From Tanypteryx hageni (Eukaryota; Arthropoda; Insecta; Odonata; Petaluridae), in the NCBI GenBank assembly GCA_028673005.1, contig CM054114.1, forward strand, positions 10,571,108 through 10,635,107: DNA of 64,000 bases, written 5' to 3'. The notes beneath the pieces are model-generated. The model saw only the letters and a program-made list of their open reading frames with translations. It ran no database searches and was not told where the DNA came from. Below, piece by piece: positions 47,990 through 58,600 of this stretch (position 1 is its first letter; each line of letters begins with the position of its first letter). The translations under genes and the position numbers were made by a program.

Positions 47990-49439
47990 TTGAAATCTCT
48001 GTGTATTCCATTTTTGGAGTATACTTTTTCATCTTATTAGTTATCTTCAACGTTTTATATAATTAAAAAATTTTAAATTATTTATCTTTAGTTTAGAATT
48101 TTTGATTACGATTGCTAATTATTTATCTCATGTATTCGCAAGATTAAAATTCATTTTTGAATAACACCTTCATCTGCTTATTTACTCAGATTAGTAGTCA
48201 ATCATTTCAGATTCATTCCGGTCAACGCCGTTTATTCCACTCGATTCGTCCTTGTGGTTTTCACATCTTTACGAACGCTGTGCATTTCTAAAAAGATGAC
48301 GTTATATTTAGAACTGCCTTGTAATTTGGATTAATGTAATTGCTTAAATAACTTTTATTGGCTGACGATATCGTGAATAAAAAATTCACGTAGCAACATT
48401 AAGAAGTTGATAGATATTTGTGGAAATTTCATCATTTAATATATCCAGTGTAAAAATGTTAATTATAAATAAAATGTCGCTTAGGTACTTTTATCATGCA
48501 TATTTTTTGCTCTCGTCTGCGCAGTGGTAGTAATAAGTACATTTAAGGAGAGAATGATTGTTTTATACGCTCTTAATTTTATATTGAGTTTAAAAAACTA
48601 TTTCATGTCAAGTGCATAATCAGGTAAAATTAAATTAATGTTTTGACTTAAACTACTAAACGCTACAATCGATTTCATAAAAATGGTCATATTATATACA
48701 ATATAAATTATAATAATGTCATAATAATACAATTTTTCCCGTACCTTTAGATGAGCACAAGTGAGATAAATAATACTAATAAAAGATCTGCATATAAAAT
48801 AAGAAGATTTTATACTTAAGAATTATTTATTTTAAAAAATTGTACAAATGAATTTAGGATGGGTTTTGACATATTTTTGGGCTTTCTATGCGAATCTGAT
48901 GGGCCAAAGAATAGTTGATGTTCAGAAATTAAAAAAATTCTATTATACAAACAATATCCTATCTTATGCGTCAGCCTTCGGTCATCCATAGTTTTTGTTC
49001 AGCTAGCACAATATAATTTTTAAAAAGCGAAATCTGGGATGAAATCAATATTCTAAGCATATCAGAAAATTTTATTTTATATTGTTGAAAATTGTCACGA
49101 AATTTAGCATATTATAATAAGTTATAATAAAAAATTAGTATTAATTTCAAATACTTCTCTTCAACATATTGTATAGTATATCAACATTCGTTGAAATTTT
49201 AATCGTTAAATCAGGATTAGAACGTAGAAAGAAATAGTATCCGGAATAATATACTTAAGGTGACGGCAAATAATTATGAAACAAGAGTATTAACAAAAAG
49301 AAAAACAGGATTATCATCCATAATTAAGCATATCATAGGTTTTTTGTGCTTTTAGTCATTGCTCAAATACACTACCTTATAGTGATGTTCGTCCGTATGC
49401 ATATAAATCAAAGAAGAGTTGATTAAACCAATTTAAACC
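47990..49439. other. AT-rich spacer
   Basis: Nothing recognised. Confidence 0.45.
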
Positions 49440-50300
49440 AAATTTGATATATATAACCTTCACATAATACACAACCAAAATGACATAATATTAAGACCGA
49501 ATCGACTCAGCAGGGGTGCCACAATTGCAAAATAAAACATTTCGGTAATTATTAATTTGGAAGAAATTAGCGTAACCGACATCAACGAAATTTTGTGTGA
49601 AGGAGACGTGCAACATAAAAAAATAAAATCGTGATGTTTAGTGTAGATATAGAAAGCAGGGTTGCCACAATACAAGGAAAAATAAATTTCTTTTTACACG
49701 TATTTGTGTTGAAATGGCCTCATCAATTTTAACCAAATGTAATATTTATAAAGTACATAAATGTATATACAAAACAATGATAGCATATTTGGATCTGACC
49801 GGCCAAACAGGGATAACACAATTAAAATTAAACTCTCAGAGTAATTATGGATTTGGAAGGAATTGGATGAACAGATTTCAAATAAAATTTCCCTATAACA
49901 TTTGCAAAACATACCATAATGAAATAAGATTTTTAAAGTGAAGATAAAGAGCAGGGTAACCACAGTAAAAGATAAAATAATATTTATTTTACACGGAGAA
50001 CTGACGGCAATTGTTTTAACAAAATATGTTATATATAATCTTCATACCAAATGAAATATATATAATATAAATAACCAAAATTGCATATTTCAACCATATT
50101 GACTAAACATGACTACCACAATATCAAGGTTAGAACTGTTCTGTAATTATGAATTTGGAAGGTGTTGGTTGAACCGATTTCAAATAAATTTCGTTTGTAG
50201 GGTTTGTATAGAATGGCAAAACGAAATGAACATCAATAGACATTCCACACTCAGTCATCCCCTCCCCCATATAAAATAAATTGCAGTGCTAGCACATATT
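49440..50300. repeat. Degenerate tandem repeat, unit about 300 bp, at least three units
   Basis: Landmarks recur in the same order: atttgg at 49555, 49851 and 50153 (spacing 296 and 302 bp); a preceding accaca/gccacaat segment; and agcagggttgccacaa followed by a tttacacg tract at about 49657 and 49950. A further agcagggctacc copy at 50490 lies beyond an inserted half-copy of the foldback family. Frames within are short. It could be a small satellite array or a tandemly repeated transposon interior. Confidence 0.65.
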
Positions 50301-50470
50301 CTTTTAGAATCTATTTTCGGTGAATTACCACTGAAGACGGCTGCTTCGTAGCCGGAATGCGCATATGGTTTTTAAATCTTATTGTGGCTATTGGAGATAC
50401 CTAAGGCAAGTACATTTTTAATTGCTTGTTCTTGAAATTTCACAGCCATAAAACGAGCTCGATTGTTTCC
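50301..50470 (+). repeat. Half-copy of the foldback family
   Basis: Begins exactly at the centre of the palindrome (cttttagaatcta), then tttcggtgaattaccactga, a gtagccggaatgcgcat core and ctattggagatacctaagg. It corresponds to one arm of the elements at 52300 and 53151, and interrupts the 300-bp tandem repeat. Confidence 0.65.
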
Positions 50471-50640
50471 TATTGAATGTTTAAAACGGATATAAGAAGC
50501 AGGGCTACCAAAATAAAAGGAAAAATAATTTTTCTTTATACATGTATTTGTTTTAGTAAATAATTTAATAAACTCTTGTACATCCCTAATTTTTAATACA
50601 TTTTCTATGAATTTTTCAATTAATTTATTTTCTCTTAGAA

Positions 50641-51082
50641 CAGGACTCTCAAAGGTCACATTAGTGTGCGGGTTGCATTAAGGTAAGGCCCTCCACCAAA
50701 TTTAGGCATCATACCAATGACGCGGGCTGCATTTCAAACTTTCCCAGTTCTCACACTGTTTCGTATTCTTTGCGCATTCACTCGACTCTTCCACAAGATT
50801 ACTCTACAATCGACGTCGTTGGTCTGGTCCTGTGGAAAAGAGTTCATACATACCCAAACTGCGCAGGAGTTCTATATAACTAGGAATGATCAATAAATCG
50901 GGTATATTTTAAAAGTGCTCACTCATAAATTTCTTAAATTTCTTCGTTTACTTATAAATATTCACATGAAATATTTTATGAGAAATTCGTTTGAGTTTGA
51001 GCCGCGTAGTAGCTATAAGTTAACTTACTTCGCGGGCCACATAAGTGCACCATGAGGGCCACATGCAAGTTTGAGATCCCTG
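50641..51082. mobile_element. hAT-type miniature element, 442 bp
   Basis: Inverted ends caggactctcaaag and cagggatctcaaac (right end complemented), 11/14. Flanks tcttagaa (50633-50640) and ccttaaaa (51083-51090) agree at 6/8 as an eroded 8-bp duplication. Gcgggctgcat and gcgggccacat occur inside the two ends. Confidence 0.6.
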
Positions 51083-51491
51083 CCTTAAAATAACTTTAGA
51101 TGTTTACTTTAGAAAATTTTATCTGAGCGGAAGGAAGCATTCCAGGTGATGAAAAGGATTAAAAAATAAAATGCTGAGGCCATTATAGTCTTATCATTTC
51201 CAGCAATAATTATATGAAACTATTAATTCTTCACATTTTTAAAAGATGTAACCACACGAAGCAAACTTTCTGAGTGAAAATATGCGCTCTCTTAATTTTA
51301 AAAATTTTGATTCCCCCCCCTCCCACCAATTTATCCAAAACAATTCTTTGGCAGTGTATTAAATGTGATCATAGATCATATACACACTGCAAGTGTGATA
51401 AGTCTTATATCTTTCACCATTTACATGTTATTTTAATTTAATTGATTGCACAGACGGACAGACAGCTAAAACAAGCGCTTTTATAAAATAA
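51083..51491. other. AT-rich spacer
   Basis: Contains a short C-run at about 51315. Nothing else recognised. Confidence 0.4.
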
Positions 51492-52278
51492 CTAGTAAAA
51501 GGTGCTTGCATTCTACAAGCATATCATCTCGCCTTGAAAAAACATTAATTTTTCAGAGAGATATTTCATCATGAGAAATATTTCTTTATTTCTAAAGATT
51601 TCACGTCTAGACCGGTTTTCGTTTTGTCATTATGGAAAAATAATGGAGTAAAACAAACACTAGTTTTTGAAATTTTAGGAATATTATACTTTTCCCACAT
51701 TAGGTTAATAATACCACACATTTCTGCAAATTTTTAAATTTATAGCACAATTAGAAGTGAAATAATATTTATCTAATTGTTAAAAATTAAATAATTTTTA
51801 TTGGCCGCAATAACGATTTCATGGATACATTGAAATATTTATTCGTTTACATAGACTAAATTCTAAATAATTTAAAAATTTTAGCTCACTAACTCAACGC
51901 GTATTGTCTAAACAGTTACCTATTTGTTTAAACTTTAAGAATTTTTAACTGCCCAACAAATTAAAATATCAAAATTTCTATAATCCCTATTTCGTTTTTT
52001 ACAAATTCTACCTCTAAAAAAAGTTCAGCGCCGGAGCACATTTGGAAATGCATAAACCTTGAAAATTTGTTCAAACAATTGCGAATTTTTAGCGTCCGCA
52101 TTGCTGCACTTTTTCAAGATTTTCGTTTTTTATAGTCAGTTTTGCTCAAAATGCTACCTAAGAAAAAAATTTCAAATCTCCAGCTCATCTGAAAGTGCCT
52201 AAACATTAGTATCCTCCTATATGTTATATGTATGTTATATCCTCCTCCTCCTCTGTAAGGAACGTCTATATATAATGA
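51492..52278 (-). mobile_element. Helitron-like element C, complete, 787 bp
   Basis: On the minus strand it starts A/TC (tcattatatatagacgtt, from 52278) and ends CTAG/T (51492-51495). An imperfect hairpin, gcttg / caagc (stem arms 51504-51508 and 51516-51520), lies about 8-9 nt before the CTAG. No inverted repeats and no target duplication. These are the structural marks of Helitrons, which replicate by rolling circle and insert between A and T. No coding capacity, so it needs a helper. It serves as the reference copy for the fragments between 33.7 and 41 kb. Confidence 0.65.
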
Positions 52279-52299
52279 TACGCGCTAAAAATCAAAAGA

Positions 52300-52580
52300 T
52301 TAAAAATTTACTTCCTCAGATATCTCCCATAGCCACAACAAGGTTATGAAAAACCAGGATGCGCATTTTGGCTACACTGCAGCCGTCTTCAGCGGTGATT
52401 CACCGAAAGTAGATTCTAAAAGATGGAATCTACTTTCGGTGAACTACCACTGAAGACATTGTAGCCGAAATGAGCATCTGGTTTTTCATAACCTTGTTGT
52501 GGCTATGGGAGATATCTGAGTACTTTTATAAATATTTTATTTTTAAGCGATCGTTCTTGATTTTTTCAGCCATTAGACGA
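52300..52580. repeat. Palindromic foldback element 1
   Basis: Long inverted arms run from ctcagatatctccca (52315) to tgggagatatctgag (ending 52520), about 100 bp each, centred near 52421. The left arm carries a 6-7 bp insertion (gcagcc) that is absent on the right. A transcript would fold into a near-perfect hairpin. Sequence beyond the right arm (gttcttgattttttcagcca) matches that after the half-copy at 50301. The left side is cut close to the end of Helitron-like copy C. Confidence 0.8.
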
Positions 52581-53149
52581 ACTCGTTAATTCTGCGTTGA
52601 ATATAAGATACATAAATTCTCTCAAAATTATCATGGTGTGGATTTAATGTATTTCCTTGGCATGCAGTGTTTGAACTATTAGTCCTTCATAAACATAAAA
52701 TAATCGATAATTTAACATAATGTTGTAAATTAATTAACCAATTTTAAGATATTACTTATCTTGTTTTTTTAATATTAACACTGGATATCTCTTATTTGGG
52801 AACGGAAAATATTAGTCAATAATAATTTAATTGACATATTATCATCTTGAATAACCAGCAATATAATCTGAAAGCCTGACTGTAATAAAGAAATGGAAGT
52901 CTGAGTAATTTTTTTATCATAGCAGAATTGGGGAGGAAATGCGAGAATATCTGCGGCTGATAAAGTTGTAAAGATATATAAACCAAGCATATTTCTCAGT
53001 AACTGAATGTATACCACATAAAAAAGTCTACAATTTAAAATAAAATTTCTTAAAAATTCTCTATTCCATGATATATTTTTTAAGCAAACACTACTATTGT
53101 TTTAAATTAACAAATGTTTCAAACACAGTCCTGCTTCAAGAGGGAATAA
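52581..53149. other. AT-rich spacer
   Basis: Nothing recognised. Confidence 0.45.
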
Positions 53150-53430
53150 TCGAGCTTGTCTTATGGCGTATAAAATTCAAAAAAGCACTTAAAAATACTT
53201 CTCAGGCATCTCCAATTGCCACAACACGATTATAAAAAAGTACTCGCATTTTGGCAACAAAGCACCCGTCTTCGGTGGTTATTCTACTTTTATTTTCGAT
53301 TTTTAAATTTCTTTTAGAATCTATATACGGTAAATAACCAATGAAGACGGCTGCTTTGTAGCCGAAATGCGCATCCGGTTTTTTATAACCATGTTGCAGC
53401 TATTGGAGATACCTGAGACAAGTATTTATT
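53150..53430. repeat. Palindromic foldback element 2
   Basis: Arms run from ctcaggcatctccaa (53201) to ttggagatacctgag (ending 53417), with a less symmetrical centre around 53300. The left arm extends to cgagcttgtcttatggc (53151), the mirror of gccataaaacgagctcg after the half-copy at 50301, so the original palindrome had arms of about 150 bp. The core is ctttgtagccgaaatgcgca. Same family as element 1 but independently diverged. Confidence 0.75.
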
Positions 53431-53934
53431 GAATGATGTGTACATCTTGAGTATTCCTGTTTGATTAAGAATTTTACGGAGGTATTTTTAATTGAATTAT
53501 ATTATATTTCCAGTTATTAATTATAAACATGTAATTCCACATATTTCCTCCGTGAAGTCTTCAGCAACTGTCATCAAGTTGTTGAAAAATTATGCGAAAC
53601 TTCAGTTTTTACAGATATGTCAAACAACAGCCTTAAAAAAGACTGTGGTTCGAAAGAGTTTTGGCTTGGCGCTTAACCGACCAAGATTAACTGACGATTA
53701 AATAACTTCCTGTTATTTTTGTTTTATTTACTGTTATACTCTTCGATTCAAATAAAAATCGGTCTGTGTAATAGGTCACAGCCATCGCATTATCCCTAAA
53801 TAATGTAGAATTACTGAAATTATTTAAAATAAAAAAATCACTATGAATAAAAATTATGCATCCGTATAGCATAATCAGCAATGATATATTTTTCAGTCGT
53901 GGTTCCATTCGACAGATTATAACCGAGTTCGCCA
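53431..53934. other. AT-rich spacer
   Basis: A 69-codon plus frame at 53492-53701 is unrecognised. Confidence 0.4.
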
Positions 53935-54048
53935 GTAATCTACACAGCCCCAGTGGCCATGAATAGATTGGGAAAACCAGATGTGCATTTCGGCTCTAGT
54001 GGAGACGTCCTCGATAGCGATATACCGATGGTAGATTTTATTTTTAGA
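53935..54048 (-). repeat. Degenerate half-copy of the foldback family
   Basis: Aaaaccagatgtgcatttcg and the following text to tttttagaatg match the left arm up to the palindrome centre. Confidence 0.5.
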
Positions 54049-55091
54049 ATGAATTTTGCGACCGTCTATCTTAATTGAAACTTCGTAAATTATGAATCAA
54101 TATTAAATTTGCGCCGCATTTCTTAAATATTTTCTATTTCCTTATAAATAAACGTATTATTTTGCAATAATTATTAATTTATAATCGTAATTTAACAGAT
54201 TTGGAATTTTGATTGATGTAAACCAATAAGTTTCTCCATGTGACTGGAACAAATGTTAAGCATAACAGAATGCGTGCTTGGGTCTCTTTGTAACTCAATG
54301 CTTTTCTATTCAATTGGTTTTTATATTGTCGGAATAACATATATTTCTATGTAATATTGCTAAAGCTGGCGATTTGTATTCATTTTTCGTTTGAAATATA
54401 TGTAGCAAAAATGGATTTGAAAAGGGATGTTGAGATTTGTAAACTTTGTTATTCAAAATAAACTTTAATTAATTTAGCCTTAATGTTCTGGCATATTCAT
54501 GCTTATTTCTTATTCTTATTCTCTATACACCTGATGACTGAAAACGTAGTTTGATAATGTTGTCTACATAACAGATTACACATTTATTTTACAAGTAATA
54601 TGCTAGAAAAAAGATGGTTGACACACTGCGGCAGAAGAATGCATACACATCTATCTATGGACTCGATCTATCTCTTGGTTTAGCTTTTCTCTAAAATTAG
54701 AATCGAAGAAACTTGTCATGAATCCTATCGCGCAAAATATGTCATTCTGCTTGGCGTGTTAAATGAATTCCTGAATAAAACAAAAACAAATAACCTAAGG
54801 TTATGATTATAATAACTGATAATTTTTCTCCCGTTTTTCATTTATTTTTATTGATGATTTTTGCATTAGTCGCAATGATTTCCAATTTGTTTATTTGCTT
54901 CGCTTCACTTTAAATTTACTGTGCAGATATGTCTAACTGTGATCTCTAAAGACAATGTCGAATTATTGCGGCTTCACTATGTATAAAAATAATGTATTAT
55001 AACACATAAATAACATTTATCCATTCTTACTCACTCCATCGGTGTCAACATACTTATATTCTCAGCAAAAGACCGCTTTATATAAAAAATA
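54049..55091. other. AT-rich spacer
   Basis: Nothing recognised. Confidence 0.45.
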
Positions 55092-55652
55092 CTAGCTGAA
55101 GAAACTGGCGTTGTCCGAGTAAATCCATTACATAATGTATGAGAAACTGAGGAGCTTTTATCTTTATGATTTCGTATGTCACTTATCTTTAGTGTCGCCA
55201 AGTGTTTTCGGACCCCTTTCGATGTTTTATGACATATTTTTCAAATTTATAATTTCTGTGATGATAGATGGCTTTTTCTCCATTTTATGTTCCTTTAGTT
55301 AGAAATGTAACGTTTGCATTTTAATACAATTTTCGTCGAAATGCCTTTCATTTAATTTGTAAATATTTTTTTTGTAAAGATGATTTATAAAAGAAGTTTT
55401 TTGTTTCTCATTAGAAGCAAAGGCATACAGTTTCTTTCCAATTCGAACTATTGAACACGCAACATAAAGATAACCATGAGAAAATGAGCATTCCCAAATT
55501 CTTTCCCGTCCCGCTCCTTCATCTCGACGAGAATACAGAATTACCATACTTGTTTTGAGCACGAATATTTTACGTATTTTTTTAAAGTTAAATCCTATCC
55601 ACGGCAAGGAACTCCAATGTTGTTCTCGATAAGCCGTCAAGTACGTTTCCAT
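55092..55652 (-). mobile_element. Helitron remnant with coding end
   Basis: On the minus strand a broken helicase segment (below) is followed by about 200 bp. This contains ggatttactcggacaacgcc and then ttcagCTAG/T, ending at 55092 with flank T. The ending resembles widespread insect Helitron 3' ends. The hairpin that normally precedes CTAG is degenerate here. The 5' part of the element was not found. Confidence 0.5.
55299..55652 (-). pseudogene. Helitron Pif1-type helicase C-terminal fragment
   Basis: The 117-codon frame contains FSHGYLYVACS at residues 57-67, followed by IVRIGKKLYAFA. This is the last conserved block of Pif1-like helicases in Helitron replicase proteins (usual form FSHGQLYVACSR; here the arginine is replaced by isoleucine). 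The region before it is too diverged to align, and Walker A and the replication initiator domain are missing. The intact protein nicks and unwinds DNA for rolling-circle transposition; this piece cannot. The AT-rich drift after residue 80 suggests an old copy. The first Met has no special standing, because the frame is a remnant. Confidence 0.65.
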
Positions 55653-55660
55653 CAGATTAT

Positions 55661-58600
55661 TACTCGTTTACCCAAATGATACTTTATTTCTTCGTTTCAC
55701 CCGTTTTTCTCAATTTTTAATTCCCATCAGTAGTGCATGGGATCAATGCAAGAGTTCATTTCTTTAGAATACCGCGAGAAAGTATATTGCTTATATCGGT
55801 TGTTACAAAGATTTTTTACGTGTACAACGTTTAAGAAACCATGTATTCTTCTCCCTAGCATTTACACGATCTTTTGAGATACCGATTAGAAAATATATTT
55901 AGAGAAGTTACAACATTTTCCACAAAAAAATAAACAAAAACTCATAATTACCACTAAAAGTTTAGGAGACAGAAATTCGAGAATGTTCCACACCTGCCAT
56001 TACATAATTTGTCTATATCAATTGACACTAATATGCCTCCAAGAAAATGGAATGCCATGCTCTTTTCAGCTCTAATAAAACACGAAAACAGTGCAAAAAT
56101 CTTCGGTATTCGGTGGCTGTCTTGAGCGCCACATATTTTCAGCTAAAAACTTCAAGTTTTTGCGTTCAAAACAAATTAACACATCGATTTGACGTGTCTT
56201 CAAAAGTCGATTGTATGAATATAAAAATCTATTCTTTTAGGCAATTTTGAGTTTAAGTCTCGAGTTTCTACAATGATTCTAAGCAATTTTAAAATTCGAG
56301 TCAAAAATGCGGTGCATTCACTCCTATTCCATTTTAATGGAAAAAGGAAAGCCACGAGAGCCGAACTTGGGACCTTAAAATTGGATGCAAACATAGATTA
56401 CGCCCTTTCCCTAGAGAAATGTGGATTTCATGCAAATTGTTGTTTGCACTGGCTCTCGCGGTGTCTGAATTTATAGAGAACAGAGATTCATATATTAATG
56501 ATTTATATTTTCAATAGTTTGCCCGAGTTCTTCAGCACTGCTAAATTTATATCTCATTCTTTTTGGATTCTTATGGAAATCTTATATTGGTATGGTGGTT
56601 GATTGTACTTTCAAAGCTAACAAATATTAGCAGTTTAAAACGGGAGAATTAACCTTCTACTATAGTTCAGTTTCAGAATATTCATCCGGCGTTGGAATGC
56701 CCGGATACGTTTTTCGGTCATGGCAGAATTTTTCTCCTGATTTCAAATTATTCGCATCGCAATTACATTTATTACCGTCACAATAAATTGAAAGACCTTT
56801 ATACTTATTATTCGATAAATTATTTGACGGAAACCATTTGAACCAAGCGATGACGTTACAGTATACATAATCGCATTTAAATTTTAACACAAAATATAAT
56901 ACTAAAATTGAGACGTCTTCAGGATTCACGGCTGTCGAAGAGGTCACAATCCAGGTTTAGTCACCACCACACACGGCCCTACTAAGCATTCCCTCGTATA
57001 ACTAGCAGTATTTCATGCATATCATATTGATAATTTACTAAAGTATAAAATTACAAAAAACGATAGTTATTTTTTAATTCAGGTATGGAGAAATTCTGCA
57101 AATTATTTCCATCCTATATTGCCTATATTTTCCGGACTGCCACTAATGTATATATTACTTATAATACACGGCGAATTATGTTCTATGACCCGAATTTTTT
57201 AAATCTGTTTTAATAATGATCTTTTTACCTATTTGGAAGCTACTAAGAATATCTTTTTAGCAGTTCAGTCCATTTTCCGTGTTTAAAATTATTAATGTGT
57301 ACATAACCTCTTTTCATTTGAACTTAGCAGCTTAATTTATACGCTTGATTGTGTATTTTAATGTATCAAGTCACTTGTGCGTATTCCATTATTAATATTG
57401 AGAAAGTTCTGCATTCTAATTCATTTGTTACTTTCGTACTGTCTGTTAATTTCTCATTACGAGTAGACTCCTAAACCCTCATGAAATTGCATCTTTCGCG
57501 ATGTACGAGTAGCTCCTAGAACTCTTTGAGTATAAATTGTACATGATATTTTTAATCGCAAACACATTCGCCTAAATTTAATCTTTTTAGACAGCAATAC
57601 TAAACATTGCTGAATACCGTACCCGATGCTGTCAATGTCATTTATTATAAAAATGTGAATACTTGAACAATGATTCCAAATGATCGGCACATATGACAGA
57701 AATTAAGAGATGCACTTCAATGGGACTGATTCTCATTAGAGATGTGAAACACCTATTGTTTGCAATTTCCTGTAATTTTGTTCAAAGTTTATTTTTCCTT
57801 GTATCGCGGGACAGCCTTTTCCTTCTCTCTCTATAAATAATATTGCATAAATTAAATAACGTATTGTAACCGCGTATGAAGCTTCCGTTTTCTGTCACGT
57901 AAAATGAGACTACAAGTGCAAGTTTCAGCGCATTTAAATACGAAGACTTTTTTGAATAAGATAAGAAGGTTATAAAGTAAATCCTTACAGTAAACGATTA
58001 ACATAATTTGCATTCTCAAACGAGTAAACAATACAAATAAAACTAAAAATATATTTTACAATCATTAATCGCGGTACTAGTGCAGCGTCTCCATTTTGAA
58101 TATAGATATAAATGATTTGGTAATACGACAAAAAATTCGAATGATTATCATCCGATAAATCGGGTAAAGAAACAAAAGCGAGAAGAATTATTACGTATTC
58201 GGTTGAGTAAACGTTCCTTTGCAATTGTTTGAAATTAAAGTTACGTTCGTTATATTGAATGTCGGCATGACTTGCGTTTAGCATCTCCCTTGTATAGTAC
58301 TGATATTTCCTTACTCCAAATTGCCGTTGTTGCAGATTTTTTTTAATAAACTTGATCACATACGAAATTCGAAGTCTCTCTTACTAAAGTAGTAAAGTTT
58401 TATATTGTTTTATACTGCTTCTGTAGATAATGCCGTAACTACTTTGTCATTATAAATAGCTGCTTCTTACATATATAGGATATATCAAATATAACATAAG
58501 GTACTTTTAGAAGTGCTACAGAGCTGAAGTTTTGCTTGAAGATAGGATATAAGTATATTCTCTGGAAAAAAGAAATTCCTGAAATATTATATTTAAGGAG

